Source: Actinobacteria bacterium UBA912
Lineage (GTDB): Bacteria > Actinomycetota > Coriobacteriia > Anaerosomatales > UBA912
DNA: 5,175 bases
Assembly (NCBI GenBank): GCA_002293965.1
Contig: DBEG01000143.1
Span: 502-5,676 of the forward strand
Direction of reading: 5' to 3'
Shown here: positions 1 through 5,034 of the stretch, one piece after another
How the letters are laid out: every line of letters starts with the position of its first letter
Numbering within the stretch: position 1 is the first letter of the stretch
Program-made: the position numbers and the translations under genes
Notes under the pieces: model-generated
What the model saw: the letters and a program-made list of their open reading frames with translations, nothing else
Told to the model about the DNA's origin: nothing
Databases searched by the model: none

Positions 1-69
1 CTGAACACATCCAACGGCTCTTGCATTTGGAGGACACTTTAATCCACGACTGTCGCATGTTCGGAGCTG

Positions 70-78
70 TGTTAGAAT
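70..78 (+). promoter_or_regulatory. Candidate extended -10 promoter for nfu
   Basis: TGTTAGAAT combines a TGn extension with TAGAAT, which matches five of six bases of the -10 consensus. No good -35 hexamer lies 16-18 bp upstream, which is tolerated in extended -10 promoters. Transcription would begin near base 85 and leave a leader of about 60 nt carrying the TTAG repeats. The call rests on consensus matching only. Confidence 0.35.
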
Positions 79-131
79 CCTTTGTTACCGGCTTAGGTCG
101 GCAATTAGATGGTGTTAGGTCAGTCCGAATC

Positions 132-140
132 AGAGGAGGA
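132..140 (+). promoter_or_regulatory. Strong ribosome binding site deciding the nfu start
   Basis: AGAGGAGGA lies six bases before the ATG at 147. It is an almost ideal Shine-Dalgarno sequence, and it sits exactly where the NifU-type domain begins. This fixes the start here rather than at the TTG at 21 that begins the longer open frame. Confidence 0.85.
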
Positions 141-146
141 CTTGCA

Positions 147-374
147 ATGATCGCAAGTGAACGAATCGAGAGTGCGCTAGACAAGATCCGCCCGGCGCTC
201 CAGGCAGATGGCGGCGATGTCGAGTTCGTGGAAGTCACCGAGGACGGTGTCGTCAAAGTCAGCCTGACCGGTGCATGCCGAGGCTGCCCGATGTCCCAAC
301 TCACCCTGACTAACGGGGTCGAGCGTGTTCTCAAGGAGGAGATTCCTGAGGTCGTGCGCGTGGAAGCGGTTTAG
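147..374 (+). CDS. NifU C-terminal-domain (Nfu-type) Fe-S cluster scaffold/carrier protein
   Basis: This 75-residue protein is essentially a single NifU C-terminal (Nfu) domain. Proteins of this family hold a Fe-S cluster, usually [4Fe-4S] bridged between two subunits, and pass it to target enzymes in the cytoplasm. Visible signatures are the alternating helical N-terminus, LQADGGDVE at residues 18-26, and the ligand motif C44-R-G-C47 followed by PMSQLTL and a helix ending in the VERVLKEEIPEV segment. The ATG at 147 has a strong ribosome binding site. The length is typical of stand-alone bacterial Nfu domains; the larger NifU has extra IscU-like and ferredoxin domains that are absent here. 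A terminator about 40 bases downstream suggests a monocistronic unit. The domain assignment is firm; client proteins cannot be inferred from this window. Confidence 0.93.
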   Translation: MIASERIESALDKIRPALQADGGDVEFVEVTEDGVVKVSLTGACRGCPMSQLTLTNGVERVLKEEIPEVVRVEAV

Positions 375-389
375 GCGACACTGCTTCCA
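361..389 (+). repeat. Stem-loop spanning the nfu stop codon
   Basis: TGGAAGCGGT (361-370) can pair with ACTGCTTCCA (380-389), giving a 10-bp stem with one G-U wobble and a 9-base loop that contains most of the TAG stop codon. No T-tract follows directly, so this is not itself a canonical terminator. It may protect the mRNA 3' end or may be coincidental. Bases 384-388 (CTTCC) could instead pair with GGAAG at 411-415, which overlaps the terminator stem. Confidence 0.4.
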
Positions 390-412
390 GCCTACGGTTT
401 GTGATTTTTGGG

Positions 413-440
413 AAGGGTCGGCCTCGTGTCGACCCTTTTT
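413..440 (+). terminator. Rho-independent terminator of nfu
   Basis: AAGGGTCG (413-420) is perfectly complementary to CGACCCTT (430-437) across a 9-base loop, and the stem runs into a TTTTT tract at 436-440. It lies about 40 bases after the nfu stop and well before the nrdJ promoter region, so it should separate the two transcription units. Confidence 0.8.
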
Positions 441-516
441 GCTTTCCCTGGAGGACCGCACAGGGGCTGCAAGTGTCCCCTTCGCTCGAAAGTTTAGACC
501 GCTCGTCCTTTTGGAC

Positions 517-546
517 TTGAGCCCCACATATTGCATGGCGTACACT
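517..546 (+). promoter_or_regulatory. Candidate sigma-70-type promoter of nrdJ
   Basis: TTGAGC at 517-522 (-35, four of six consensus bases) and TACACT at 541-546 (-10, four of six) are separated by 18 bp. The predicted start near 553 leaves a leader of about 70 nt before the nrdJ ATG. The -35 element overlaps the upstream NrdR-like box and the predicted start site overlaps the downstream box, as expected for a repressed promoter. The hexamers are only moderate matches, so support comes mainly from this arrangement. Confidence 0.4.
521..536 (+). promoter_or_regulatory. Upstream NrdR box (weaker copy)
   Basis: The 16-mer matches the known NrdR box consensus acaCwAtATaTwGtgt at 10 of 16 positions, including all of the most conserved ones (C4, A6, A8, T9, T11, G13). 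It begins 32 bp before the stronger downstream box, leaving 16 bp between them. That is the usual three-helical-turn spacing of NrdR box pairs. NrdR is a zinc-finger/ATP-cone repressor of ribonucleotide reductase genes. On its own this copy would be unconvincing; its spacing and position give it weight. Confidence 0.6.
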
Positions 547-552
547 GATCGA

Positions 553-568
553 GCGCAATATGTTGTGT
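553..568 (+). promoter_or_regulatory. Downstream NrdR box (stronger copy)
   Basis: GCGCAATATGTTGTGT matches the NrdR box consensus at 13 of 16 positions, with all highly conserved positions intact. It ends 56 bases before the nrdJ ATG and covers the predicted transcription start. Together with the box at 521-536 it predicts repression of nrdJ, and perhaps the nrdJ-dcd unit, by NrdR when dATP is abundant. The nrdR gene itself is not in this window. Confidence 0.75.
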
Positions 569-624
569 TCACCTGTCCGATCTGCTTGAGAGCCACACTG
601 TTTGTGGAGCGAGGAGTCAAGGTC

Positions 625-2907
625 ATGTCATCTGAGGCTACGGGCACCAACACCTACTCGCGGGTCATAGACGACCTGCTCAGCGTCAACTCCCTGAAGG
701 TGTTGCAGAAGCGGTACCTCCTGAAGGACGAAGACGGCAGGCCGGTCGAGAACCCAAGCGACATGTTCATCCGTGTTTCCGAGAACATCGCTCAGACCGA
801 GAGGCTTTTCGGTGCTGATGACGCCACGGTCGCCCAGTGCGCCTTGGACTTCTATGATCTGATGACCTCACTGGATTTCCTGCCCAACTCCCCGACACTC
901 ATGAACGCCGGGCGAGAGCTCCAGCAGCTGTCAGCGTGCTTCGTCCTGCCCATCGACGACTCGATGGAGTCCATCTTCGGCGCTGTTCGTGATACCGCGC
1001 TGATCCACAAGTCCGGAGGCGGAACGGGATTCTCGTTCTCCAGGCTTCGTCCTGGTGGAGACCAGGTGCAATCCACCCAAGGGGTCAGCAGTGGCCCGGT
1101 ATCTTTCATGCGAGTATTCAACCAAGCGACCGAGGCGGTCAAGCAGGGCGGGACTCGCCGGGGTGCCAACATGGGCGTGCTGCGCGTCGATCACCCTGAC
1201 ATTCTGCAGTTCATCAAATGCAAAGCTGAGGGAGACTTCGAGAACTTCAACATATCGGTGGCATTGACAGAGGACTTCATGAACGCCGCTCGCGAAGGCA
1301 AGTCATACGATCTGATCAATCCACGCACCAAGGAGATAGCGGGCCAACTCGACGCCGCCGAAGTCTACGATCTCATCATCGAGATGGCTTGGGCGACTGG
1401 CGACCCAGGGATCATCTTCATCGACAGGATGAATCGCGACAACCCCACGCCTGCCATCGGCGAGATCGAGTCGACGAATCCCTGCGGAGAACAGCCGTTG
1501 CTTCCGTACGAGGCATGCAATCTGGGAAGCATCAACCTGTCCAGGTTCGTTGTCTCGCGCGAATCCGGCCTCGAGGTCGACTGGGATCGGCTGAGCGACG
1601 TCGTTCATCGTGCTATCCGCTTTCTAGACGATGTGATCGACGCCAATCGCTATCCGCTGGAGAAGATAGGGGAGCTCGCCCGTGCGAACCGGAAGGTCGG
1701 ACTCGGCGTCATGGGATGGGCGGACATGCTGATCAAGATGGGGATACCTTACGACTCCGATGAGGCCGTGGCTCTCGGCAAGAAGGTCATGGGTTGTATA
1801 GATGCCGAGGCAAAGGCCGCATCGCGCAATCTTGCATCGGAGCGTGGACCGTTCCCCAACTATGCGGGATCGATCTACGATGTTCCGGGTGCAGCGCCGA
1901 TCAGGAACGCGACGGTCACCACCATCGCGCCGACGGGGACACTGTCCATCATCGCTAACTGCTCCAGCGGCATCGAGCCGCTCTTCGCTGTGTCCTACGT
2001 CCGCACCGTGATGGACAACGACAGGCTCATCGAGGTCAATCCGATCTTCGAGGAGATGGCAGTCAAGCGTGGCTTCTACTCACCGGAGTTGATGGCGCTG
2101 ATTGCAGACCACGGGTCTGTCAGCGGAATCGACGATGTTCCGCTCGACATCCAGGAAGTGTTCGTCACCGCACACGATATCGCGCCCGAGTGGCACATTC
2201 GTATGCAGGCAGGCTTCCAGACACATACGGACAATGCGGTATCCAAGACCGTCAACTTCGGATCCGATGCCACTGTCGATGACGTCAGGCACGTTTACGA
2301 CCTTGCATGGGATTCAGGGGTCAAGGGGGTCACCATCTACCGCGATGGCTCCAAGTCGGGACAAGTGCTCTCCACGGGAAAGACCTCACAGGGAACTGAA
2401 TCACCAGTGCCGCTGCGTGCTGGTGAGATCGAGCCCCGTCCGCGCCCTCTTGTGACCCAGGGCCGTACCGAGAAGATCATGACGGGATGCGGCAATCTTT
2501 ATGTGACGGTGAACTGGGACGAAGAAGGCATGTGTGAGGTGTTCTCCCAGATGGGCAAGTCAGGCGGATGCGCATCTAGTCAGTCGGAGGCGCTGTCTCG
2601 GATGATTTCGGTGTCGCTAAGGGCCGGAGTGGACCCTGAGGCCATCACCAAGCATCTGCGCGGCATCCGCTGCCCGAGCCCTAGTTGGGCGGAGGGCGGC
2701 AAGGTCCTGTCTTGCGCTGATGCGATCGGTATCGTCATGGAGCATGCTGTCGACTTCATGCGCACCGGCAACACCGAGAGGAAGATCGTCAAGTCGTCGG
2801 AGAGCATGGACTATCACTCTGGAGCCTGTCCGGAGTGCGGTGGATCGCTCGAGCATGAGAGCGGTTGTGCAGTCTGTCGCGCCTGCGGGTTCAGCAAGTG
2901 TTCATGA
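625..2907 (+). CDS. nrdJ: Adenosylcobalamin-dependent (class II) ribonucleoside reductase
   Basis: This 760-residue cytoplasmic enzyme reduces ribonucleotides to deoxyribonucleotides, using adenosylcobalamin to create a cysteine thiyl radical. The active-site set is visible. C105 (in LSACFVLP) and C298 (in YEACNLGSINL) are the redox pair. NPCGE at 285-289 supplies N285, the radical cysteine C287 and E289. The spacing of 11 residues between C287 and C298 matches the Thermotoga class II enzyme. KSGGGTGFSFSRLRP is present, and APTGTLSII lies near 435-443. A TSCPD-type domain covers roughly 617-720. The tail has six cysteines (735, 738, 748, 751, 754, 759), typical of the redox or zinc-binding C-terminus of this class. 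No N-terminal ATP-cone is present. The ATG at 625 has GAGGAG eight bases upstream; GTG at 604 is a weaker alternative. The frame is open further upstream, but that part contains the promoter and operators. Confidence 0.96.
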   Translation: MSSEATGTNTYSRVIDDLLSVNSLKVLQKRYLLKDEDGRPVENPSDMFIRVSENIAQTERLFGADDATVAQCALDFYDLMTSLDFLPNSPTLMNAGRELQQLSACFVLPIDDSMESIFGAVRDTALIHKSGGGTGFSFSRLRPGGDQVQSTQGVSSGPVSFMRVFNQATEAVKQGGTRRGANMGVLRVDHPDILQFIKCKAEGDFENFNISVALTEDFMNAAREGKSYDLINPRTKEIAGQLDAAEVYDLIIEMAWATGDPGIIFIDRMNRDNPTPAIGEIESTNPCGEQPLLPYEACNLGSINLSRFVVSRESGLEVDWDRLSDVVHRAIRFLDDVIDANRYPLEKIGELARANRKVGLGVMGWADMLIKMGIPYDSDEAVALGKKVMGCIDAEAKAASRNLASERGPFPNYAGSIYDVPGAAPIRNATVTTIAPTGTLSIIANCSSGIEPLFAVSYVRTVMDNDRLIEVNPIFEEMAVKRGFYSPELMALIADHGSVSGIDDVPLDIQEVFVTAHDIAPEWHIRMQAGFQTHTDNAVSKTVNFGSDATVDDVRHVYDLAWDSGVKGVTIYRDGSKSGQVLSTGKTSQGTESPVPLRAGEIEPRPRPLVTQGRTEKIMTGCGNLYVTVNWDEEGMCEVFSQMGKSGGCASSQSEALSRMISVSLRAGVDPEAITKHLRGIRCPSPSWAEGGKVLSCADAIGIVMEHAVDFMRTGNTERKIVKSSESMDYHSGACPECGGSLEHESGCAVCRACGFSKCS

Positions 2908-2985
2908 CAGCGTAAGCGTCCGCAGTCAAGATCGGGTTTCTCGGCAGGGAGCATCCTGTCGAGTGAGGAAGCATGAGAGGAAACG

Positions 2986-3546
2986 ATGGTTCTTTCGGAT
3001 CGCACAATCAAGGAGCAGTTGCTGGCAGGGCGCATCAGGATCGAGCCGCTGGATCCTGACGATATCCAGCCCTCTAGCGTAGACCTTCACCTGGGCGAGG
3101 GCTTCCAGGTGTTTCGGAATTCGAGGTATCCGTACATCGACCCGAGTCGGGAGCAGGTCGGTTTGATGGAGCCGGTGATCGCTTCTGCCGAAGAGCCGTT
3201 CGTGTTACACCCGGGCGAGTTCGTGTTGGGCACTACGATCGAGCGGGTGGTCCTGCCAGATGACATCGTCGGCAGGCTGGAAGGTAAGAGTTCGTTGGGG
3301 AGACTCGGCTTGCTGATACACTCCACCGCCGGCTATGTGGATCCGGGTTGGGATGGGCGTTTGACGCTCGAGCTCTCGAATGTCGCGAACTTACCCATAG
3401 TGCTCATGCCCGGGATGCCTATCGGGCAGATTTCGTTCTCCACGATGACATCGCCGGTAGACCGGCCTTACGGAACACCCGGACTGAACAGCAAGTATCA
3501 GGGCCAGGGCGATACTGCTCCCAGCAAAATGCATCTGAACTTCTGA
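2986..3546 (+). CDS. dcd: dCTP deaminase, probably the bifunctional dUMP-forming type
   Basis: This 186-residue homotrimer-type enzyme deaminates dCTP in the cytoplasm to feed thymidylate synthesis. The N-terminus MVLSDRTIK and the IQPSSVDLHL, FVLHPGEFVLG and GRLEGKSSLGRLGLL segments are hallmarks of the family. Likely catalytic or binding residues are S102, S103, R106 and E129, with HSTAG at 112-116 and DPGW at 119-122. The SKYQGQ motif near the C-terminus belongs to the nucleotide-closing tail. HSTAG with A115, plus overall resemblance to the mycobacterial DCD-DUT enzyme (recalled, not aligned by tool), favours direct conversion of dCTP to dUMP over release of dUTP as in E. coli Dcd. The ATG has GAGAGG five bases upstream. 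It follows nrdJ by 78 bases with no terminator seen, so co-transcription is likely. Family assignment is very secure; bifunctionality is inferred. Confidence 0.95.
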   Translation: MVLSDRTIKEQLLAGRIRIEPLDPDDIQPSSVDLHLGEGFQVFRNSRYPYIDPSREQVGLMEPVIASAEEPFVLHPGEFVLGTTIERVVLPDDIVGRLEGKSSLGRLGLLIHSTAGYVDPGWDGRLTLELSNVANLPIVLMPGMPIGQISFSTMTSPVDRPYGTPGLNSKYQGQGDTAPSKMHLNF

Positions 3547-3558
3547 CGCCGAAGGACT

Positions 3559-4650
3559 CTACAGACCCTCTGTGATTTTGCTGACAATCGGAGTCGGAAC
3601 GAATCCGGCGACGTACTTACCGGTCCTGGACTCCATTATCGGCAGCCAGCGGAGCTTTCGGCGGATATTCCCTGCGATTGCCGATGTCGACCGAGTGTAC
3701 TCGGCAAGGCGATCGTCAGGGCCCGAGGTTGCAACCGCTTGGCCCGCGCAGTATCCGGAGTTGATGGCGTACGAGATCCCTTCGCCAGAGGTCGGTGACA
3801 TGAAGCCGCCAGCCTCGCCCGCGAGAAGCACCCGGCCCTGGCCGGGTGCCACATCGGCGACGGAGCGGACGTGTAGCGCGACGCTGGCCTCCCGCTTGAC
3901 GCTATCGCCGAGTTGGGGGAGCTTTGTGCGCAGGATGTCGATGCACTGGTCCTGCTTGAGGTGAGGGCGTCTGGTCTTAGGGTAGAACACCGAACCGATG
4001 ATAGCGGTCTCGCCCTTGGGCACAACGTAGGCGTAGGCGAAGTCGTCGCCGATGTCTCGCATGTAGATGCAGTCGAAGAACGGCTCGATAGCGCCGTCGA
4101 GGGTCACGAAGTCCTGAAGGGTCACGTAGGTCGCCACGTTTTCGACGCCCAGGCCGCGTCTGACCGCGGAGCGAGCCCCGTCGGCACCGATAAGTGTCGC
4201 GCACGGCACCTCTTGAGTGCTGCCGTTGCTCTTTAGTGAGACGGTCACGCCCTTCGGCGTTTGCGAGAAGTCTACGAGCGACGTCGAACCGACGACCTCG
4301 ACGTTGGAGGGAAGCAGCGAGAGCATCCAGTCGTCGAACGCGATCCGGTTCACGTTCAGAAAGCGCAGGGCCGTAGTCTTCTTGATGCTTCGATCCCAGT
4401 CCCAGTAGCGGAAGTTCACGTGACCTGGGTCGAGAAGGAGCTCGTCTGGCACCTTGGCGATGCGGTCGAGTCCCTTGCGGGCGTGCTCATGGATCATCCC
4501 GCCGCAGCTCTTGTCGCGTGGTAATGACGAGGAGTCGACGAGCAGCACACGACCCGTCTGCGCGGCTTGGATTGCGGCCATGATACCGGCCGGACCGGCA
4601 CCCGCAACGATCGTCTCGAATTCGGGCCTGATTTCAGAATCCAACCGCAC
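3559..4650 (-). CDS. FAD-dependent oxidoreductase, geranylgeranyl reductase family
   Basis: This 363-residue flavoprotein resembles the geranylgeranyl/digeranylgeranylglycerophospholipid reductase family, which saturates isoprenoid chains, although many bacterial members have unknown substrates. An N-terminal Rossmann motif GAGPAG (17-22) is followed by D39 at the end of the second strand and by PRDKSCGG (44-51), the family's conserved cysteine motif. GADGARSAVRR (155-165) is the second FAD motif, and GEAGGFMSPTSGEG (278-291) is the C-terminal FAD-binding signature. No signal peptide or obvious membrane helix is seen. I chose the GTG at 4650 because GGGAGG (4661-4656) lies five bases upstream and the Rossmann fold begins ten residues later. 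An ATG at 4746 would add 32 residues unlike this family. It converges on dcd (12 bases between stops) and diverges from the cysteine-rich gene. The family is secure; the substrate is unknown. Confidence 0.88.
   Translation of the reverse strand: MRLDSEIRPEFETIVAGAGPAGIMAAIQAAQTGRVLLVDSSSLPRDKSCGGMIHEHARKGLDRIAKVPDELLLDPGHVNFRYWDWDRSIKKTTALRFLNVNRIAFDDWMLSLLPSNVEVVGSTSLVDFSQTPKGVTVSLKSNGSTQEVPCATLIGADGARSAVRRGLGVENVATYVTLQDFVTLDGAIEPFFDCIYMRDIGDDFAYAYVVPKGETAIIGSVFYPKTRRPHLKQDQCIDILRTKLPQLGDSVKREASVALHVRSVADVAPGQGRVLLAGEAGGFMSPTSGEGISYAINSGYCAGQAVATSGPDDRLAEYTRSTSAIAGNIRRKLRWLPIMESRTGKYVAGFVPTPIVSKITEGL
3561..3578 (+). terminator. Weak terminator-like hairpin after dcd
   Basis: ACAGA (3561-3565) and TCTGT (3569-3573) form a perfect but short 5-bp stem with a 3-base loop, followed by GATTTTG. 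It lies 14 bases after the dcd stop, inside the last codons of the convergent gene. The stem is short and AT-containing and the T-run is brief, so termination here is uncertain. Confidence 0.3.
3828..3849. repeat. Perfect 9-bp inverted repeat inside the flavoprotein gene
   Basis: GCACCCGGC (3828-3836) is followed after a 4-base loop (CCTG) by its exact reverse complement GCCGGGTGC (3841-3849). It lies in codons just before the C-terminal FAD motif. Such a GC-rich hairpin could form in the mRNA, but no T-tract follows on either strand, so it is not a normal terminator. It may be a chance result of GC-rich codons. Confidence 0.4.
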
Positions 4651-4655
4651 CAGCA

Positions 4656-4661
4656 CCTCCC
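4656..4661 (-). promoter_or_regulatory. Ribosome binding site deciding the GTG start of the flavoprotein
   Basis: Read on the minus strand, GGGAGG ends five bases before the GTG at 4650. A TTG six bases further in would have an 11-base spacing, and the upstream ATG at 4746 has no comparable purine-rich sequence. The GTG is therefore the best supported start. Confidence 0.7.
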
Positions 4662-4724
4662 GTGTCAGAGCACAGCTGCCAGAAGCGCGGTGTCTGCTAT
4701 TGGACGAACGGCTGCCGGACCGTA

Positions 4725-4754
4725 TTACCTCGGATTGCCTCGTCATAGTATCAT
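4725..4754 (+). promoter_or_regulatory. Candidate promoter for the cysteine-rich small protein
   Basis: TATCAT at 4749-4754 matches five of six -10 bases. The paired TTACCT at 4725-4730 (18-bp spacer) is a poor -35. The predicted start near 4761 gives a leader of about 30 nt. The alternative pair TTGGAC (4700-4705) and TATTAC (4723-4728), with 17-bp spacing, is about equally plausible. Confidence 0.3.
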
Positions 4755-4770
4755 CGGATGTATCCGGCAA
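4742..4770 (-). promoter_or_regulatory. Candidate promoter for the flavoprotein gene
   Basis: On the minus strand, TTGCCG (4770-4765) and TATGAC (4747-4742) are separated by 17 bp, and each matches four of six consensus bases. Transcription would start near 4735 and leave a leader of about 85 nt. It overlaps the candidate promoter of the divergent gene. Both elements are weak, so this is tentative. Confidence 0.25.
4755..4766. promoter_or_regulatory. Short palindrome in the divergent promoter region, possible operator
   Basis: CGGAT and ATCCG form a 5-bp inverted repeat around a 2-base centre. The site lies in the divergent intergenic space, between the candidate -35 and -10 of the minus-strand gene and at the predicted start of the plus-strand gene. 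A regulator bound here could control both genes, but a palindrome this short may arise by chance. Confidence 0.25.
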
Positions 4771-4791
4771 CCACTGGGAAGGCGAAAATAC

Positions 4792-5034
4792 ATGAGCAAG
4801 TGTTGGGAGCAAAGGGGTTGCGATGAGGAGATGCAGGCAGTCTGCCCTCATCCGAATGAACTGAACGACAACTGTCCTACGAAGTGCGCATTCGCCACAT
4901 GCGATCACCCACAACACGAGATCACCACGGATCCGGAACTGGTTTTCGATCCCGATGTGGACCGCAGCGTCGCCCTGAAAGACAACTGCAGATTCTGCGT
5001 GTTCTTCCTTCGCAATGGTCCCAGACTTCCCTGA
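4792..5034 (+). CDS. Small eight-cysteine protein, function unknown (possible metal or Fe-S binding)
   Basis: I do not recognise this 80-residue protein with certainty. It opens with MSKCWEQRGC, similar in style to the CWE...C starts of small cysteine-rich domains in many anaerobic bacteria. It has eight cysteines, at 4, 10, 18, 28, 32, 37, 66 and 69. Histidines 20, 39 and 42 could also bind metal. The six N-terminal cysteines form one cluster; an acidic, Pro/Asp-rich linker (about 45-60) leads to a C-terminal C66-R-F-C69 pair with an aromatic stretch. There is no signal peptide or membrane segment, so it is probably cytoplasmic. The ATG at 4792 has GGGAAGG nine bases upstream. It diverges from the flavoprotein gene and overlaps the next reading frame by 20 bases. 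Metal or Fe-S binding is inferred from cysteine spacing only. Confidence 0.8.
   Translation: MSKCWEQRGCDEEMQAVCPHPNELNDNCPTKCAFATCDHPQHEITTDPELVFDPDVDRSVALKDNCRFCVFFLRNGPRLP

Larger units (their letters stand above)
1..146 (+). other. Leader region upstream of nfu; no supported gene
   Basis: I see no convincing gene in this stretch. The reading frame of the downstream nfu gene stays open back to the window edge, but that extension uses many AT-rich codons (TTA, TTT), has no recognisable domain, and runs through the candidate promoter and the Shine-Dalgarno sequence. I therefore treat it as untranslated. The motif TTAG occurs four times, at 72, 93, 105 and 115, and two of these copies are the longer TTAGGTC (93-99 and 115-121, 22 bp apart). 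The 3' end of an upstream gene might be present at the very edge (one frame stops at 40-42), but this cannot be judged. Confidence 0.5.

Noticed and set aside
21..146. N-terminal extension of the Nfu protein from a TTG at 21
   Set aside because: The added 42 residues have no family resemblance and unusual codons, and a near-perfect ribosome binding site directly precedes the ATG at 147.
325..624. N-terminal extension of the ribonucleotide reductase by 100 residues
   Set aside because: The open frame overlaps nfu, its terminator, the candidate promoter and both NrdR boxes; the residues are not an ATP-cone, and ATG 625 has a good ribosome binding site.
375..624. Cobalamin riboswitch before the B12-dependent nrdJ
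   Set aside because: I see no B12-box-like core or the multi-helix layout, and the space from the predicted start to the ATG (about 70 nt) is too short for one.
177..653. 158-codon open frame on the minus strand
   Set aside because: It is antisense to nfu and the regulatory gap, has no recognisable domain, and crosses a clear intrinsic terminator and the operators.
2123..2143. GCGGAA/TTCCGC inverted repeat inside nrdJ
   Set aside because: It is a 6-bp stem with a 9-base loop in ordinary coding sequence, expected by chance in a gene of this length.
4651..4917. Upstream starts (4746 or 4917) for the flavoprotein
   Set aside because: The extra residues do not resemble the family and lie before the Rossmann fold; they overlap the divergent gene or its promoter, and GTG 4650 has the best ribosome binding site.
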